From NCBI GenBank assembly GCA_010671965.1, contig JAAHIC010000154.1, positions 1 through 8,355 of the forward strand: DNA of 8,355 nucleotides. Reading direction: 5' to 3'. Every line of letters begins with the position of its first letter. The stretch's first letter is position 1. Position numbers and translations under genes: made by a program. The notes below the pieces were generated by a model. That model was not told the DNA's origin and did no database searches. It saw only the letters and a list, made by a program, of their open reading frames with translations. Positions 6,262-8,355 of the stretch are shown piece by piece. This DNA comes from Leptolyngbya sp. SIO4C5 (lineage in GTDB: Bacteria > Cyanobacteriota > Cyanobacteriia > Phormidesmidales > Phormidesmidaceae).

Positions 6262-7044
6262 ATGTGCCAGCTACTCGGCATGAACTGTAACGTGCCTACG
6301 GATATTTGTTTTTCGTTTGAGGGATTTGCAGCTAGGGGCGGTAAAACTGACGAGCATCAGGACGGCTGGGGCATTGCTTTTTTTGAAGGGGCGGGCTGTC
6401 GCCTGTTTGTGGATGAAAAGCCGTCCTGTGAGTCCCCCGTGGCGGAACTGGTGCGGCACTACCCGATTAAGTCTACTCACGTCATTGCTCACATTCGCAA
6501 AGCCACGTTTGGTCAAGTTTCTTTAGAAAACTGTCATCCCTTTCGGCGGGAACTGTGGGGCCGCTACTGGATTTTTGCCCACAATGGCGATTTGCCCGAT
6601 TTTTATCCCCGGATGGATGGGGTGTATCAGCCGGTGGGAGAAACCGATAGCGAACGGGCTTTCTGCCTAATTTTGAATACGCTACATCGTCGGTTTCCCC
6701 ACGCCAAGCCGTCACTGCCGCAGCTTTATCAGGTGTTGCAGGAAGTGACCCAGGCGATCGCTGCTAAGGGCAGCTTTAACTATTTGCTCTCGGATGGCGA
6801 TCACTTCTTTGCCCACTGTTCCACCCGGCTTTGCTATATCGTGCGGCAGGCTCCCTTTGCCGCCGCCCATCTGATTGACGCCGATTTAACCGTAGACTTT
6901 CAGGAACTGACCACGCCCAGCGATCGCGTTGCCGTCATCACCACCGCCCCGCTGACCGACAACGAAGTGTGGACGCCGCTGCCGCCGGGGGAACTACTGG
7001 CGTTTCAAGACGGCTTGCCGTTGTGCCTGGAGTCCAAACTGTAA
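6262..7044 (+). CDS. Class II glutamine amidotransferase (YafJ/EgtC-like, COG0121 type)
   Basis: This 260-residue stand-alone N-terminal-nucleophile (Ntn) glutaminase-type amidotransferase would hydrolyse glutamine or a gamma-glutamyl substrate. The start is fixed by biology: the nucleophile cysteine must follow the initiator Met, and ATG 6262 gives MCQLLGMN with Cys2. A TTG start at 6238 would bury that cysteine at residue 10 and inactivate the site. Other expected elements are DGWGIAFFEG (34-43), HIRKATFGQ (77-85) with the substrate-binding arginine region, and AHNGDL (106-111), whose Asn and Gly form the oxyanion hole, then ETDSE (127-131). The C-terminal half has SDRVAVITTAPLTDNEVW and a short closing strand, as in YafJ-like proteins. 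The acceptor domain typical of GlmS, PurF or AsnB is absent, so the physiological substrate is unknown. EgtC has a known gamma-glutamyl hydrolase role in ergothioneine synthesis, but no egt genes are visible here. The last 40 bp overlap the end of the convergent cyclase gene. Confidence 0.85.
   Translation: MCQLLGMNCNVPTDICFSFEGFAARGGKTDEHQDGWGIAFFEGAGCRLFVDEKPSCESPVAELVRHYPIKSTHVIAHIRKATFGQVSLENCHPFRRELWGRYWIFAHNGDLPDFYPRMDGVYQPVGETDSERAFCLILNTLHRRFPHAKPSLPQLYQVLQEVTQAIAAKGSFNYLLSDGDHFFAHCSTRLCYIVRQAPFAAAHLIDADLTVDFQELTTPSDRVAVITTAPLTDNEVWTPLPPGELLAFQDGLPLCLESKL
7005..7044. other. Tail-to-tail 40-bp overlap of amidotransferase and cyclase genes
   Basis: The plus-strand amidotransferase stop (TAA 7042-7044) lies past the minus-strand cyclase stop (TGA, 7005-7007), so the last ~12 codons of each gene are antisense to each other. 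No hairpin terminator is visible in or beside the overlap, so the two mRNAs probably have complementary 3' ends. Confidence 0.85.
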
Positions 7045-8355
7045 ACGGACTGGGGCTGAGTCTTGCCCTTGAGCAAAAATTTGCCCAGCAGGTGGGGGGA
7101 ATAGCGATCGCCTAGCTGCTGCCGCAGCGCTTCGCTGATCAGAATCTCATCAGGCTGGGCCTGACTCATCAGCCGGGCAGCCGTGTTGACCGTATCTCCC
7201 AGCACGTTGAATTCGCGGCGGCCTCTGGGAGCACCAATCTCTGCCGCAAAAACGGGACCGTAGGTCATGCCGATGCGACAGGTGAGCTGAATCGGTTCTC
7301 CCTGCACGTTGGGCGGCGGGATTTGGTTAATCAGGTGGCGGATCGCTAGAATTGCCTCAACCGCCCGCTGGGCATCGCCGGCATCCGGGTTGAGTACGCC
7401 AAAGTGAATCAAAATTTCGGAACCGATCGAGTGGTAGGTGACCTTTTGCAAAATGCCGCTGCGCCGCTCCACTGCGCCGTTCATCAGGGCAAACGCCTTG
7501 GAGAAACAGTAAACAATCTCGCCAATTTCATCTGGGCGAGCGTCATCGACCGATTCTGGCAGGCCCATCAGGTTGACAAAGGCCACGGCTATCGTCGGAA
7601 AAGCGGGGGGAATGTTGCGCTGGGCGGCATTGTCCACTAGCAGCTGCAACACCGAACGAGGCAAATGGCTGGCTAGCGGCTCAATCATCTGCACCGCTGC
7701 CTGAATTTCGGCAATCAGGCCGGTGACGCTGCGATCAAACAAGATGGGAGAGGCAGCCCGACGCCGGTTGAGGGTAATGTCGTATTCTCCTAGCCGCTCG
7801 TCTGTCAGATCGTCTACCACAATCATGTGGCCCGGATGAGCCGCCCGCAGCCGAAACCGCTCAGAGACGCGATCGCCCGTAGCCTGCGTCAGGGATACAC
7901 AGCCGATTTCCCCTTCCCCCTCCGCCTGCTTAGCAATTTGTACGGCTCTCCCGAGCAGCACATGCCCCATACGCATTGGGGTGCCAATGTCCGCCGTGAC
8001 AAAGCTGCCAGCGTGAATTCCCACCCGCATCTGCAGCGATAGAGTACCCTGGGGCGTTTCTAGATAGGCAAAGTCTTGCATCGCCCGCTGCATCCGCAAG
8101 CCCGCATGAACAGCCTGCTCAACCTCATTGCGCTGGCCGTTACTGGTGAACTGGACCAGCAGGGCATCGCCGGTAAATTCCAGCAGATTCCCCCCCGACT
8201 TGCTGATAATTTCAATCATTTGGGCAAAGTAGCGGTTGAGCAGAGCTAGGAGGGTTTCTGCCCCCGTCCGTCCTTGGGTAGCGCTGGCCTCTAACAGGCG
8301 GGTGAAGCCGGCTAAGTCCGTAAACAGCTGGCAGACTGGCAGCCTGCTGTTTACG
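7005..8355 (-). CDS. Tandem class III nucleotide cyclase, sAC-like (N-terminus beyond window)
   Basis: The ORF has a stop at 7005-7007 and is open to the window edge, giving 449 visible residues; the true start is outside. ATG 8217 lies inside the first catalytic domain and is not the start, because in-frame coding upstream gives VCQLFTDLAGFTRLLE, the opening strand of a class III cyclase. Domain 1 keeps both metal-binding aspartates (8316-8318 in FTDLAGF; 8166-8168 in FTGDALLVQF) but has Gln (7938-7940) and Lys (7929-7931) where the transition-state Asn and Arg belong. Domain 2 is the reverse: Asn in FVNLMG (7572-7574) and Ser in SIGSEIL (7419-7421) replace the aspartates, while LGDTVNTAARL keeps Asn (7185-7187) and Arg (7173-7175). 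The two domains should form one composite site making cyclic AMP from ATP, as in animal soluble adenylyl cyclase, whose C2 also begins FVNLM. The base-recognition positions appear to be His and Asn rather than the usual Lys and Asp/Thr, so nucleotide specificity is uncertain. The protein ends just after domain 2, without the long sAC ATPase/TPR tail. No membrane segment is visible. Confidence 0.88.
   Translation of the reverse strand, partial: VNSRLPVCQLFTDLAGFTRLLEASATQGRTGAETLLALLNRYFAQMIEIISKSGGNLLEFTGDALLVQFTSNGQRNEVEQAVHAGLRMQRAMQDFAYLETPQGTLSLQMRVGIHAGSFVTADIGTPMRMGHVLLGRAVQIAKQAEGEGEIGCVSLTQATGDRVSERFRLRAAHPGHMIVVDDLTDERLGEYDITLNRRRAASPILFDRSVTGLIAEIQAAVQMIEPLASHLPRSVLQLLVDNAAQRNIPPAFPTIAVAFVNLMGLPESVDDARPDEIGEIVYCFSKAFALMNGAVERRSGILQKVTYHSIGSEILIHFGVLNPDAGDAQRAVEAILAIRHLINQIPPPNVQGEPIQLTCRIGMTYGPVFAAEIGAPRGRREFNVLGDTVNTAARLMSQAQPDEILISEALRQQLGDRYSPHLLGKFLLKGKTQPQSVYSLDSRHNGKPS

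Noticed and set aside
8217..8219. ATG as the start of the cyclase
   Set aside because: Upstream in-frame sequence to the window edge encodes the conserved first strand of the cyclase domain, including a metal-binding aspartate.
1..8355. tRNA, rRNA, CRISPR array, insertion sequence or transposase
   Set aside because: I saw no regularly spaced repeats, no tRNA-like cloverleaf and no transposase or integrase motifs in either strand.

Overview
The window looks like chromosomal DNA of a filamentous cyanobacterium. The octamer GCGATCGC (the HIP1 palindrome that is over-represented in many cyanobacterial genomes) occurs at least 14 times in 8.4 kb. One gene closely matches the cyanobacterial hormogonium-polysaccharide glycosyltransferase HpsE, and another is a DUF4033/D27-like protein of the type common in cyanobacteria. 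I assign no genus.

Layout. Positions 1-2540 (minus strand) hold the first ~820 codons of a very large eCIS-core (DUF4157) protein, the class of HEXXH-containing proteins linked to extracellular contractile injection systems. The gene is incomplete: the window begins in a fold-back inverted repeat (1-28 against 82-109) in which the gene's own continuation appears in the opposite orientation. This looks like an assembly or amplification chimera, and the C-terminal payload of the cargo protein lies beyond it. Positions 2541-3006 are non-coding, probably a divergent promoter region, with three consecutive stem-loops at 2752-2857 that could form a structured leader for hpsE. Positions 3028-4155 (plus) encode an HpsE-type family 2 glycosyltransferase, followed 65 nt later by a nine-repeat TPR protein (4221-5459, plus). 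The TPR gene ends one base away from the convergent D27-like carotenoid-isomerase-family gene (5461-6114, minus). The D27-like gene is divergent from a class II glutamine amidotransferase (6262-7044, plus). The amidotransferase overlaps by 40 bp, tail to tail, with a double-domain class III nucleotide cyclase (7005 to the window edge, minus, missing its N-terminus).

How the genes relate. No single pathway joins all six. The plus-strand pair hpsE-TPR may be co-transcribed. The D27-like, amidotransferase and cyclase genes form a compact convergent/divergent block without visible terminators. The most unusual items are the eCIS-core cargo with a duplicated N-terminal motif and a missing toxin end, and the cyclase, whose two domains have complementary losses of catalytic residues, as in animal soluble adenylyl cyclase (sAC), so that one composite active site is expected. 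No eCIS structural genes (sheath, tube, baseplate, AAA ATPase) are present, so the cargo assignment rests on its domain content.
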